From positions 2,852,001-2,916,000 of the forward strand of contig NZ_CP067089.2 in NCBI RefSeq assembly GCF_016616095.2: a DNA stretch of 64,000 bases, read 5' to 3'. Positions 16,263 through 25,031 of the stretch are shown here, in pieces (the stretch's first letter is position 1; each line of letters opens with the position of its first letter). This stretch comes from Breznakiella homolactica (GTDB taxonomy: Bacteria; Spirochaetota; Spirochaetia; Treponematales; Breznakiellaceae). Position numbers and translations under genes: made by a program. The notes below the pieces were generated by a model. It worked only from the letters and a program-made list of their open reading frames with translations, did no database searches and had not been told where the DNA came from.

Positions 16263-17346
16263 GTTCTTCAATTATTGAGTTCATCCTGCGGATGAACTCA
16301 TCCTTGGAAAACTGCTGAACATGAGCTGCAAACTGTTCCCTGTCCTGAAACCGGGGTTCCATAGATTCAAACGCGTCCATGGCCTTGATCAGAGACATGG
16401 GCGTTTGTTCTTCAAAAAATAATCCCGTAACATTTTCCTTGACCGTGTCCAGAACCCCGCCCTTGCGGTAGGCGATCACCGGACAGCCGGCGGCGTTGGC
16501 TTCCACGGGGATAATCCCGAAGTCCTCAATACCGGGAAACAGCAGAGCCTTTGCCCGGGAAAAATAATCCGCGATATCATCATCCGAAACACGGCCGACA
16601 AAGGTAACGAGCCCCGACTGTTCGTATTCCCGGATATCTTTTTTCCGGGCTCCCGCCCCAAGGACAACCAGCTTTCTGCCGGAAGCGATACACGCGTTGA
16701 TCGCTATGTCGGCCCGCTTATAGCCCACAAGCTGTCCGAAGAAAAGATAAAAATCTTCGGGATTGCGCTGCACCGGGAGAAACCGTTCAATCGCGACGGG
16801 AGGAAAAACCACATCCGAGCCGCGGTTGTAATACCGGCGGATCCGCTTTGCGACGTAATTGGAATTCGCAGCGAAATGATCGACCAGATTAGAGGAGGTA
16901 ACATCCCAAACCCGCAGGGAAGGAATCATGCGTCTCATTAAAAACCGCACAAGAAAATTACTGTCCCGTAAATACTCATGGTACATGTCCCATAAATAGC
17001 GCATGGGACTGTGGCAGTAACAGATATGGAAAGCGTCCGGATTGGGAACCACCCCTTTCGCGGGGCCCGACTCACTGGAAATAATGAGGTCGTATTCCTG
17101 GAGGTTGAATTTATTGAGGGCCCTCGGCATAAAGGGCATATACTTCTGGTACAGTTTTTTTGCGAGAGGAAGGTAATTTATATAGGACGTGTATACCCTG
17201 TGGGAATTGATCAGGTCCGACACGGCATCGGGATCGTAAACATGGGTATATATATCAGCGTCCGGAAACATTTCCAGAAGGGTTTCGAGGACCTTTTCCC
17301 CGCCGCGCATAGTTACGAGCCAGTAATGGACAATCGCTACTTTCAT
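16249..17346 (-). CDS. Glycosyltransferase, GT4 family (mannosyltransferase-like)
   Basis: The 365-residue GT-B enzyme moves a sugar from a nucleotide donor to a lipid-linked glycan at the cytoplasmic face. The N-terminal acceptor half starts KVAIVHYWLVTMRGGEKVLE and contains the CYCHSPMRYLWD motif typical of WbaZ-like mannosyltransferases. The donor half has FFGQLVGYKRADIAI and the E-x7-E motif in GIEDFGIIPVE (E274, E282). It is the last gene of the operon that begins at 24973, overlapping the upstream GT4 by 4 nt. Donor and linkage cannot be deduced. Confidence 0.9.
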   Translation of the reverse strand: MKVAIVHYWLVTMRGGEKVLETLLEMFPDADIYTHVYDPDAVSDLINSHRVYTSYINYLPLAKKLYQKYMPFMPRALNKFNLQEYDLIISSESGPAKGVVPNPDAFHICYCHSPMRYLWDMYHEYLRDSNFLVRFLMRRMIPSLRVWDVTSSNLVDHFAANSNYVAKRIRRYYNRGSDVVFPPVAIERFLPVQRNPEDFYLFFGQLVGYKRADIAINACIASGRKLVVLGAGARKKDIREYEQSGLVTFVGRVSDDDIADYFSRAKALLFPGIEDFGIIPVEANAAGCPVIAYRKGGVLDTVKENVTGLFFEEQTPMSLIKAMDAFESMEPRFQDREQFAAHVQQFSKDEFIRRMNSIIEERRRV

Positions 17347-18404
17347 GTTATCTCCCCGAGAATGATCCCGGCTGTTTTTTGATATGTATAAGTATCACGC
17401 TGCTTTTGCGTCAGCGCAACCCGCGGCGGGATTCCATTTCCGCAGAGGAGCAGAAGCTGCTCTTTTAGGGAGAGAACATTTCCGGCTTCAAAATAACTGA
17501 CCGGAAAACCGCGGTAGATTTCTTTAAACACCGGAATATCCGAAACAAGCGCCGGTGTGCCCTGGCTCATGGCCTCAAGCGGAGGTATCCCGAAACCTTC
17601 ATACAAGGAAGGCTGGACCAAAAGCGCGGCGTCCCGGAGATATGTCAGAAGTTCGTCGTCGGAAACATGGCCGGTAAAGGATACACCCTGGAAGGCATCT
17701 TTCCGCGGGGATGCGGTGATTTCCGTATCCTTTGTACGGAAGTTCTCAGCGCTTCCCACAATAACGAGATCCATGCCGAGCCCTTCCTGCCGGGCCGCGG
17801 CAAACGCCGCCGTCAGAACAGAAAGGCCCTTCTGTTTTTTTATGTTTCCGATGAAGAGCAGGTATTTTCTCGGTTTCCCGGAACCCGGAGCAAGCAGGTA
17901 ATTGGAGATCCCATTGTATGTTACGAGCACCGGCTTTTTCGTACCGAAATAATGCTGTATCCGGCTTCGGGAAAATTCCGAAACCGTAAATATACATTTT
18001 GATCGGCGTACCGCGCGGCGGTAAAAAAACATCCGCAGGATAAGTCCGATTTTTGACGTCAGCTCCGGCATATCCGGAAACAAAACATCGTGTATCGTGG
18101 TATATACCGGAATCCGCACACCGGAGGGAATATTAAAATACGGTGAATAATAGGCACCGCAGCTGTTAACCGCCCTGCGGACTTTTCCGGGCATGCGGGT
18201 TAATTCCTTTATGGAAAAAGGGTTATCAGTATACTGGAAAATTGTAACGTTGGGGGATTTTATTGGGACATACTTCTGCAGCACCTTCTCGTCACCAAGC
18301 AGCAATAGTTCATTGCCCGAACTGACAAAAAACGGCAGGCACTCACGCAGATAAACGCCGATACCGCTGGATTCCACTACCCTGCAGTCAATTGCTATCT
18401 TCAT
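17343..18404 (-). CDS. Glycosyltransferase, GT4 family
   Basis: A 353-residue GT4 enzyme. The N-terminal domain has the glycine-rich G-I-G-V-Y-L-R-E loop and the TTIHDVLFPDMPE and FTVSEFSRSRI motifs shared with mannosyl/rhamnosyl transferases of O-antigen loci. The C-terminal domain has LLFIGNIKKQKGL and SLYEGFGIPPLEAMSQGTP with the E-x7-E pair. It overlaps genes on both sides (17 nt upstream, 4 nt downstream), so it is translationally coupled within the phosphoglycerol-type operon. Substrate unknown. Confidence 0.9.
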   Translation of the reverse strand: MKIAIDCRVVESSGIGVYLRECLPFFVSSGNELLLLGDEKVLQKYVPIKSPNVTIFQYTDNPFSIKELTRMPGKVRRAVNSCGAYYSPYFNIPSGVRIPVYTTIHDVLFPDMPELTSKIGLILRMFFYRRAVRRSKCIFTVSEFSRSRIQHYFGTKKPVLVTYNGISNYLLAPGSGKPRKYLLFIGNIKKQKGLSVLTAAFAAARQEGLGMDLVIVGSAENFRTKDTEITASPRKDAFQGVSFTGHVSDDELLTYLRDAALLVQPSLYEGFGIPPLEAMSQGTPALVSDIPVFKEIYRGFPVSYFEAGNVLSLKEQLLLLCGNGIPPRVALTQKQRDTYTYQKTAGIILGEIT

Positions 18405-19614
18405 ATTTCTGAATCATAAAATCAGCGATCCGTTTTCCCGCTTCTCCCGGATGCTGCCAGGCAGCTTCCTTTGCTTCGCGCCGGGCATCGGCAAGACCGG
18501 TACTGGCACCGGCGGATTTTATCACTTCGCCGATACGGTCAAATTCTTCCTCTCTCAATTCAACACCGATTTTCTCCAATGTTTCATACTGCCAGAGCGG
18601 ATGGCCCAGGTCATACGCGTCATAGGGACGGAGATCAAACTGCGCCTTCACATATATAACCGGTTTATTGAACAAAAAGATGTAGTCATACACAATTCCC
18701 GAGAAATCGGAAATCATGATATCCGCTTTCGAAAGGGAATAAATATTGTCATTCGCGTAATCCCATTCAAGATTCTCCGCGTCTTTGTACCGTTCCGTCA
18801 GCCGTTCAAGCATTGGAGCTTCGGATTTTTTTGACTGAGGATGGGGCCGTACGATAATGCGCCATCCTGTTTTTACCAGAGGATCAAGCAGTTTTTCCCC
18901 AAAACGGTTTAATATACCCGAAGTCCCCCAGGAGGGAGAAACAAGGACGGTAAACTGGTGGACCGTTTCAGGAGTCAGCTGACCTATTTTCTCTTTATAC
19001 ACATCGAGGTAGGAACACCCCACGGTTACCAGTTCCTTTTCCGGCAGATTACGCTGCTGTTCAAGGAGTCGTATATCCGGAGCCTGGAAATCCCCGGTAA
19101 GAAGGACTGAATTAAAATAATCGAGGCCAAACAGACGGTACAGGGTCGCATCACTGGGAGCGTGCAGTACATGAGAATAGTGTTTTACCCGTTTTGACCG
19201 TTTCAGCTGATACACATCGAGGCCGGGGGTCGTCATCAGTACAACATCCGCCTCAAGCAGATTAAGCCGGGCGAAGGCGGTATTTCCCGCGCCGATATAC
19301 TCGCTTTTTATATGCTGATAATTCTGTTCGAATACAGGATCATCTTCCGCTGAGGTAAAGTAGACAACATCGACACCGCGTTTTTCAAACTCATCTGTCA
19401 CTGGTTTAAATACGTTCCAGTACTGTCTTCCTTCACAGTAAATAACATACGGGTACCGCGCGGTGTCACCTTTCGCCGACTTACCGGTTAATATAAACTT
19501 AAGCTTTATAAAAGCCGCCTTCCCCAAAAAGTACAGTGTGGCGACCACACCGATGAGAATTGAGAACAGCATGCTGCCTGTACCGGGATCGATATATAAA
19601 AGGAACAAATTCAT
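18388..19614 (-). CDS. CDP-glycerol glycerophosphotransferase-like protein
   Basis: A 408-residue protein with an N-terminal membrane anchor (Y-I-D-P-G-T-G-S-M-L then a hydrophobic stretch, about 14-38) and a GT-B-like domain resembling the CDP-glycerol:poly(glycerophosphate) glycerophosphotransferase (TagB/TagF) family. Supporting motifs are VLVSPSWGTSG, IIVRPHPQS, the S-K-A-D-I-M-I-S-D-F-S-G-I-V-Y-D-Y segment and FNKPVIYV. Family members move glycerol- or ribitol-phosphate from CDP-alditol to teichoic or capsular polymers. Here it overlaps the 3' end of a YidC-phosphatase fusion gene (4 nt) and the next GT4 (17 nt), which points to a shared pathway. The CDP-glycerol donor is inferred; no tagD-like gene is in the window. 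Confidence 0.85.
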   Translation of the reverse strand: MNLFLLYIDPGTGSMLFSILIGVVATLYFLGKAAFIKLKFILTGKSAKGDTARYPYVIYCEGRQYWNVFKPVTDEFEKRGVDVVYFTSAEDDPVFEQNYQHIKSEYIGAGNTAFARLNLLEADVVLMTTPGLDVYQLKRSKRVKHYSHVLHAPSDATLYRLFGLDYFNSVLLTGDFQAPDIRLLEQQRNLPEKELVTVGCSYLDVYKEKIGQLTPETVHQFTVLVSPSWGTSGILNRFGEKLLDPLVKTGWRIIVRPHPQSKKSEAPMLERLTERYKDAENLEWDYANDNIYSLSKADIMISDFSGIVYDYIFLFNKPVIYVKAQFDLRPYDAYDLGHPLWQYETLEKIGVELREEEFDRIGEVIKSAGASTGLADARREAKEAAWQHPGEAGKRIADFMIQKYEDSN

Positions 19615-22298
19615 TTCGCTCTACTCCAATTGTTTTTATCGAAAATATTATCATGCACAAAAACCCATTCATCATCTTTGATCTTGAATGTATTCTTGTT
19701 GTGTTTTTCTGGTTCCCATGCGTGATTAATTGTTATCCAAACTCCGTCTTCTTTTCCTCCCGAAGTCAACAAATTTCCGGTAAACGGATTAACGGGATGT
19801 TCATCAATTCCTGCAAGAACCATAAGAGGAACGTCGCCATTTGTCATAAATGTCATATCCGTTACCAGGGAACCATGAGCACCGAAATCCTTTTCCATAA
19901 GAATAGGATTGTATTTTTCCCGCCGCTCCCCGGGAATATCAAGCTCTTCATCCGCGATATGCGCATTGGAACTGCCGCCGTGGTCCGCGACGATGATTAT
20001 TCGTGTATTATCGTATACACCATTTGCCTTTAGGGCATCGAACCACCGGCCCAAGGCACGAAGCGCCGCTACAGTGCCGTGATAATATCTATTCTTGGCA
20101 TATTCACCCGACCCCAGCTGTGTTACTTCAGGAACCGGTATATATTCGGGATACTGCAGAAGTATAGGGCTATGGGGTGATTCGTTGGTAATTAATACAG
20201 CACTGCTTTTTGCTGAAGTATAAGTCGTCAATCGCGGCAGATAATCAAGTACAGCGTAGTTATCTATAAATCCTTTCTGGCTGTTTTGAGTATCATTTGA
20301 GTTCCAGTATTTACCCTGATCATAGACAAAAAACCGAAGAATAACAGGCATTTGTTTTAAAAAGCTGAAAAAGATAGTATTCCGTCTGATAGCGGAACTG
20401 GTAACTTCGGTTTCGGAAAATCCGTGCTCCTGATACCATACGCTGGTAAAATTTCCGATCGTATTATACGCGGTTATCCCTTCCTTGCCGGCATAGGGAC
20501 GGATATCCGACTTAAAACTGTAATTAGACCAGGAAGGATCGGTGACGGTTACATCAAATCCGTTTTTAACAAGAATGGTCGGAAGAACGAGCAGTGCTTC
20601 ATTGTGTTTGTCTTTCATGGTTTCGTTCGGGCGGGTGTTCATTCCCTTTGGGGAATATTCATACCCTCCCCAGATAGGGGGAGCTCCCATATGGGTATGG
20701 CCTCCGAACGATATTGTGTTCGGGAACAATGTAAAACCGTCAAATTGACGATACAGTTCCGGAGTTTCTTCAAATATATATTTTACGAATCCGTTTACAG
20801 TGCCATCGAGCATAACGACTACAACATTCTGTTTGTCTTTTGAAAGATTAAACAGCGGCTTTATTTCCCGTTCTACAATACCGGATGACTGCCTGATTTC
20901 TTCATATTCCTTAAAATCCCTGTTTATTACCACACTATTGTAAACAGAAACCGCGGCAAATACCACACAGATAATTCCGGCGGCGGTAGATACAATTTTT
21001 ATTTTATTAATTTTGAATAACACCAGCAAAAGAACAGCCACTAATATAAGAACAAAAATATTAATCAGATCCAACACACCACCCGCGTTAAGAAGTGCTG
21101 GGTCAGTAAATGTAAAGGTAATAGAAATAGTTCCATAGTTGCTGGGAAAAAGAAAAGCATTGCAGACAGCAGAAAAGCCGCAGACTGTTGCCAGGACTGT
21201 AAGCATTGTCTGAATTTTTTTTGAAAATAAAAAATATATACACAGAGGCCATACAAAACAAAATCCCATTGACTGAAAAAAAGTATTAAAAATAAAAGCC
21301 ATCGGGTTTGTATACGCGTCAATAAAACTGAATTCCTGCGGCGAAGAGGCAATTACAAGAGAAGGGAGTACAAAACCGGTCAGCAAAGTACATGAGACAC
21401 ACATAAGAAAAAAAAGCCGTGTCCGTCTGGCTGAATCCTCAACAAGACCGGCAAACACAGTTTTAAACGCATACCGCAGCAGCTTCAGCAGAAGAGGTGC
21501 TAGATACACGATACTGATCACAGTTACCATTAAGATCCGTTTTGAGAACATGCCGGTACCTATGAACAGCAGATATATATTCATAGCGGTAACACAGATA
21601 CAAAGCAAAACATACAATGCTTTGAGCGGATTTTTCAGTTTATAAAAAATATTCTTGATTAATGAAAATACATTGTTCATCGTCCAGTACAGAACGAGCC
21701 CCGCCGGAGAATTGTACAGCAGTACTAAAAATACAAGGGCCATCCCGTAGATCTGGATTTTTTCCTTTGCCGGAAAACCTTTTGTATATATAGCGCCAGC
21801 GATACAGTTGATGACTGTCATCGCGATCGGCAGCACATTGACGGTAAAGCCTCCGATGGACAGCATTCTATCCGGCATTCCCAGATCACGAATAAAGAAG
21901 AAGGAAAAACCCTGGACCGCTTCATTGTTCGAAAGGAATGAAAAAGCCGCCATGAAAAAAGGAATCTGTATCAGCAGTCCAAAGGAGCTGCGCAGCGCCA
22001 TCATCGGATGGTAATGATTCTGCCGATAATATGCAGACAGGATCATATACTGTTCATCACCTTTGAATACAGCCTTAATACGGTTGATGGTTGGTTTAAG
22101 CTTGTTCTGGGTATCCCGTTCAGTCTGCTGCCACCGTTCAGCGACTACATAAAGCGGAAGGCAAAACAGTGTAACAGCGGCACTTACTCCGATAATCGAG
22201 AGACCGGGATTTTTAAACAGCTTGAAAATGACAACATAACAGACTTCAATTATTTGATAGAGCGGATATATGAATATTGAATATAAAGCATTGATCAT
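19611..22298 (-). CDS. YidC/Oxa1-like domain fused to LTA-synthase-like phosphatase-fold domain (copy A)
   Basis: An 895-residue fusion. Residues about 1-225 match the YidC/Oxa1 insertase core (VTLFCLPLYVVAERWQQTER, HPMMALRSSFGLLIQIPFF, LLYNSPAGLVLYWTMNN), without a large periplasmic P1 domain. About seven further membrane helices follow (to about 455). Residues 490-860 form an alkaline-phosphatase/sulfatase-fold domain: VVVMLD (D498, metal), a candidate nucleophile threonine in GGHTHMGAPP (T535) and IIIVADHGG (D772, H773). This resembles LTA-synthase-type phosphoglycerol transferases. Where insertases carry a groove arginine ahead of the L-P-L, this protein seems to have T43, so insertase activity is doubtful. 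It overlaps copy B and the CDP-glycerol gene by 4 nt each. Role inferred: periplasmic transfer or removal of phospho-alditol groups. Confidence 0.85.
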   Translation of the reverse strand: MINALYSIFIYPLYQIIEVCYVVIFKLFKNPGLSIIGVSAAVTLFCLPLYVVAERWQQTERDTQNKLKPTINRIKAVFKGDEQYMILSAYYRQNHYHPMMALRSSFGLLIQIPFFMAAFSFLSNNEAVQGFSFFFIRDLGMPDRMLSIGGFTVNVLPIAMTVINCIAGAIYTKGFPAKEKIQIYGMALVFLVLLYNSPAGLVLYWTMNNVFSLIKNIFYKLKNPLKALYVLLCICVTAMNIYLLFIGTGMFSKRILMVTVISIVYLAPLLLKLLRYAFKTVFAGLVEDSARRTRLFFLMCVSCTLLTGFVLPSLVIASSPQEFSFIDAYTNPMAFIFNTFFQSMGFCFVWPLCIYFLFSKKIQTMLTVLATVCGFSAVCNAFLFPSNYGTISITFTFTDPALLNAGGVLDLINIFVLILVAVLLLVLFKINKIKIVSTAAGIICVVFAAVSVYNSVVINRDFKEYEEIRQSSGIVEREIKPLFNLSKDKQNVVVVMLDGTVNGFVKYIFEETPELYRQFDGFTLFPNTISFGGHTHMGAPPIWGGYEYSPKGMNTRPNETMKDKHNEALLVLPTILVKNGFDVTVTDPSWSNYSFKSDIRPYAGKEGITAYNTIGNFTSVWYQEHGFSETEVTSSAIRRNTIFFSFLKQMPVILRFFVYDQGKYWNSNDTQNSQKGFIDNYAVLDYLPRLTTYTSAKSSAVLITNESPHSPILLQYPEYIPVPEVTQLGSGEYAKNRYYHGTVAALRALGRWFDALKANGVYDNTRIIIVADHGGSSNAHIADEELDIPGERREKYNPILMEKDFGAHGSLVTDMTFMTNGDVPLMVLAGIDEHPVNPFTGNLLTSGGKEDGVWITINHAWEPEKHNKNTFKIKDDEWVFVHDNIFDKNNWSRAK

Positions 22299-24973
22299 TT
22301 TTTCAGTTTACTCCAATTCGACTCTTTAAAAATGTTATTTTTAACAGTATACCACTCATTGTCCGTGATTTTAAACCCATTATTCAACGTCTCCCGCACA
22401 CCTTTACCATTACTGAAAGATATAATAGAAGCGGCGTTTTTCTCATCTATGGTAAGTGTCCTTATTTCTTTTTTGGTAAAAGGGTTTATGGGGTTATCAA
22501 TCAGCCCTTCCATTGCTAGAGCAGGGACATCGGCATTGGTCATATATGCATAGTCTGTCCGGAACGATTCTTGCGAATTAAAATCCTTTACTAACAGCAG
22601 CGGATTAAAATATTCTTTTCTTTTTCCCAGATTATTTCCCTCAAATATTTTCGATTCCAAAGTCGCAGCGCCATGATCAGCTACAATAATAATACGAGTA
22701 TTGTCATAAACTCCTTCCAGCTTAAGATAATCAAGCCATTCCGCGACACGTTTTAAGGCAGCAATATTGGTATGGTATGTTGAATTGTGCGCGTACTCGG
22801 AAGTACCGAAATCGGTAACCGTATCAACCGGTACATAATCCGGAGCCTGGAGAAAGTTAGATTCGTGAGTCATCTCGTTATCAATAATGGCAAAAAAAGG
22901 TTTTTCGTTATCGACTGATGTAAGCTCAGGTAAATAATCAAGCACAGAGTAATAATTGATAAGATCCATCTTATCTTCAATATCGATATTTACGTTCCAC
23001 CAATCGGCATACTGAACAAGAACCCGAAAAAGCATAGGAACTGATTTAAAGATACCGAAAAAAATAAAATTTCTTTTTATTAAGGTGCTTTTTATAGGTA
23101 TAGGATCCATATTGTTTTCATGGAACCATAAGTCAGAATATACTCCCTTTGCGGTAATAGGTGTTATTTCAGGATATGGATCGAACATTCCAAAAACCGG
23201 AGGTATATCATAGTTAGGATACGGCGGATCTATGACGGCGGCGTTATATCCATTTTCAGAAAATATAATACTTTGCAACATAAGAGACTCATTATGCTTT
23301 TCAGCCATTGTAATATCCCTGCGTTTGTTCATTTCAAAAGGGGTGTATTCATAGCCGCCATACAGCGGCGGTGCCCCTTGGATTGTCCAGCGGGAGAAAG
23401 AAATAGTATTTGGATAATAAACAAAGCCGCTGTAGGCCGCCGTCAAATCGGGACTTTCCTCAAAAATAGCCGGCAGAAAAAGACTTATTGCGCGGTCAAG
23501 CATAAAAACTACAACATTTGGATTGTCTTTGGAGAAATGAAAAATAGGCTCTATCTCATCCTTTTGCGGTTCTTTTGATGCAATATCAATATTATTAAAT
23601 GCTTTTTGTATTTGTACTGTATGTACAATCGATATTATTACAAGAGAACTAAAAAGCATCAATAAAACAGGCTTTAATACTTTTTGCTGTGGAAACTTAA
23701 CAAGGAAAAAGATAAGCACTGCTGAGATTAACAGAGCTGCAGTATTTCCTAAGAACTGCATTATAGTTGGAATAAAAACAGGATGTTCCGTAAAAACCAG
23801 TTGGGGCAGAATTGTTCCGTAATCACCGGAGAAAAGAAAACTGTTAATCAGCGCTCCGGTAGCGAATAAGACCGAGGAAATAGAAAAAATAGTTTTGATT
23901 TTCTTCGGAAATAAAAAATAAATACACAGTGGCCAGAAAAGAAAAAAACCCGCAGCCTGCTGCAAACTATTTCCAAGGAAATACATGGGTGTTGTATAGG
24001 AGTCAATATAGGAATACTCCACAGGAGAAGAAACAACCAAGAAAGATGGAATAACAAACCCAGTTAACAGCCATATTATAAGGAAAGACATTAAAAATAA
24101 AGCGAAACGATTCTTTGAGTCTGAAACTAAACCTGACAGAATACCATTCAGCAGCCGGCGTATACCCGCAATAATAAAGGGCAGTACCAGAATAACAAAG
24201 GTAAGACCTATCATTACTACAGCAATTTTTTTATTTTTCAGAGTCAATGTATAAAAACAACAAAGTATCGAAACAATGGAAATAAAAATATAAAATACTT
24301 TGAGCGGGTTTTTAAGTTTATAAAAGATATTTTTTATCAGTGAGAAAATATTATTCATTGTCCAGTACAGAACGAGCCCCGCTGGTGAATTATACAGAAG
24401 GATCAGAAATATTGCGGCCATCCCGTATATCTGGACTTTTTCCTTTACCGGAAATCCCTTTGTATATACAGCGCCGGCTATGCAGTTGATAAGTGTCATC
24501 AGTATTGGGAGCACATTTACAGCAAACCCACCAATAGATATAAGCTTGTCCGGCATCCCCATATCACGGATAAATAAGAATGAAACTCCCTGTAATGACT
24601 CATTCTTTGATAAGAAAGAATACGCTGCTATGAAAAAAGGGATTTGAATCAGCAGACCAAAGGAGCTGCGCAGGGCCATCAGCGGATGGTAATGATTCTG
24701 ACGATAGTAAGTCGACAGAACCATGTACTGCTCATCACCTTTGAATGTCGTTTTTATCCGGTCCGTATACGGTTTAAGTTTTCGCTGTGTATCCCGCTCA
24801 ACTTGCTGCCATTTTTCTGCTACAATGTATAACGGCAGACATAACAAGGTTACCGCCGCACTAACACCTATCACTGCTACCCCAGGATTGCGAAAAATCA
24901 CATTTACCAAGACATAAATTATTTCAATGATCTGCACAAGCGGATAGATAATTAATGTGTACAAAATATTCAT
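22295..24973 (-). CDS. YidC/Oxa1-like domain fused to LTA-synthase-like phosphatase-fold domain (copy B)
   Basis: The 892-residue tandem paralogue of copy A, and first gene of the operon. It has the same layout: YidC-like core (about 1-225), seven or so further helices (to about 455), then the phosphatase-fold domain with VVVFMLD (D493), the candidate nucleophile in SRWTIQGAPP (T530) and IIIVADHGA (D766, H767). The insertase-like part is far better conserved between copies than the catalytic part: 64 of 80 residues identical over B 30-109, but 32 of 58 over B 486-543. This suggests a fixed membrane platform with different substrates. AAGGAAA precedes the ATG. A generic YidC annotation would miss the C-terminal half. 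Confidence 0.85.
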   Translation of the reverse strand: MNILYTLIIYPLVQIIEIIYVLVNVIFRNPGVAVIGVSAAVTLLCLPLYIVAEKWQQVERDTQRKLKPYTDRIKTTFKGDEQYMVLSTYYRQNHYHPLMALRSSFGLLIQIPFFIAAYSFLSKNESLQGVSFLFIRDMGMPDKLISIGGFAVNVLPILMTLINCIAGAVYTKGFPVKEKVQIYGMAAIFLILLYNSPAGLVLYWTMNNIFSLIKNIFYKLKNPLKVFYIFISIVSILCCFYTLTLKNKKIAVVMIGLTFVILVLPFIIAGIRRLLNGILSGLVSDSKNRFALFLMSFLIIWLLTGFVIPSFLVVSSPVEYSYIDSYTTPMYFLGNSLQQAAGFFLFWPLCIYFLFPKKIKTIFSISSVLFATGALINSFLFSGDYGTILPQLVFTEHPVFIPTIMQFLGNTAALLISAVLIFFLVKFPQQKVLKPVLLMLFSSLVIISIVHTVQIQKAFNNIDIASKEPQKDEIEPIFHFSKDNPNVVVFMLDRAISLFLPAIFEESPDLTAAYSGFVYYPNTISFSRWTIQGAPPLYGGYEYTPFEMNKRRDITMAEKHNESLMLQSIIFSENGYNAAVIDPPYPNYDIPPVFGMFDPYPEITPITAKGVYSDLWFHENNMDPIPIKSTLIKRNFIFFGIFKSVPMLFRVLVQYADWWNVNIDIEDKMDLINYYSVLDYLPELTSVDNEKPFFAIIDNEMTHESNFLQAPDYVPVDTVTDFGTSEYAHNSTYHTNIAALKRVAEWLDYLKLEGVYDNTRIIIVADHGAATLESKIFEGNNLGKRKEYFNPLLLVKDFNSQESFRTDYAYMTNADVPALAMEGLIDNPINPFTKKEIRTLTIDEKNAASIISFSNGKGVRETLNNGFKITDNEWYTVKNNIFKESNWSKLKK

Positions 24974-25031
24974 TCTAAATTTTCCTTACGGAGGAATTAG
25001 CACCCTTTTCCTATTTTTATAGTCCGGGTCA

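Noticed and set aside
19611-24973. Calling the two large membrane proteins plain YidC insertases
   Set aside because: YidC accounts for only the first quarter; the C-terminal half has a complete phosphatase-fold active site, and a genome would not need two tandem insertases in a sugar operon.
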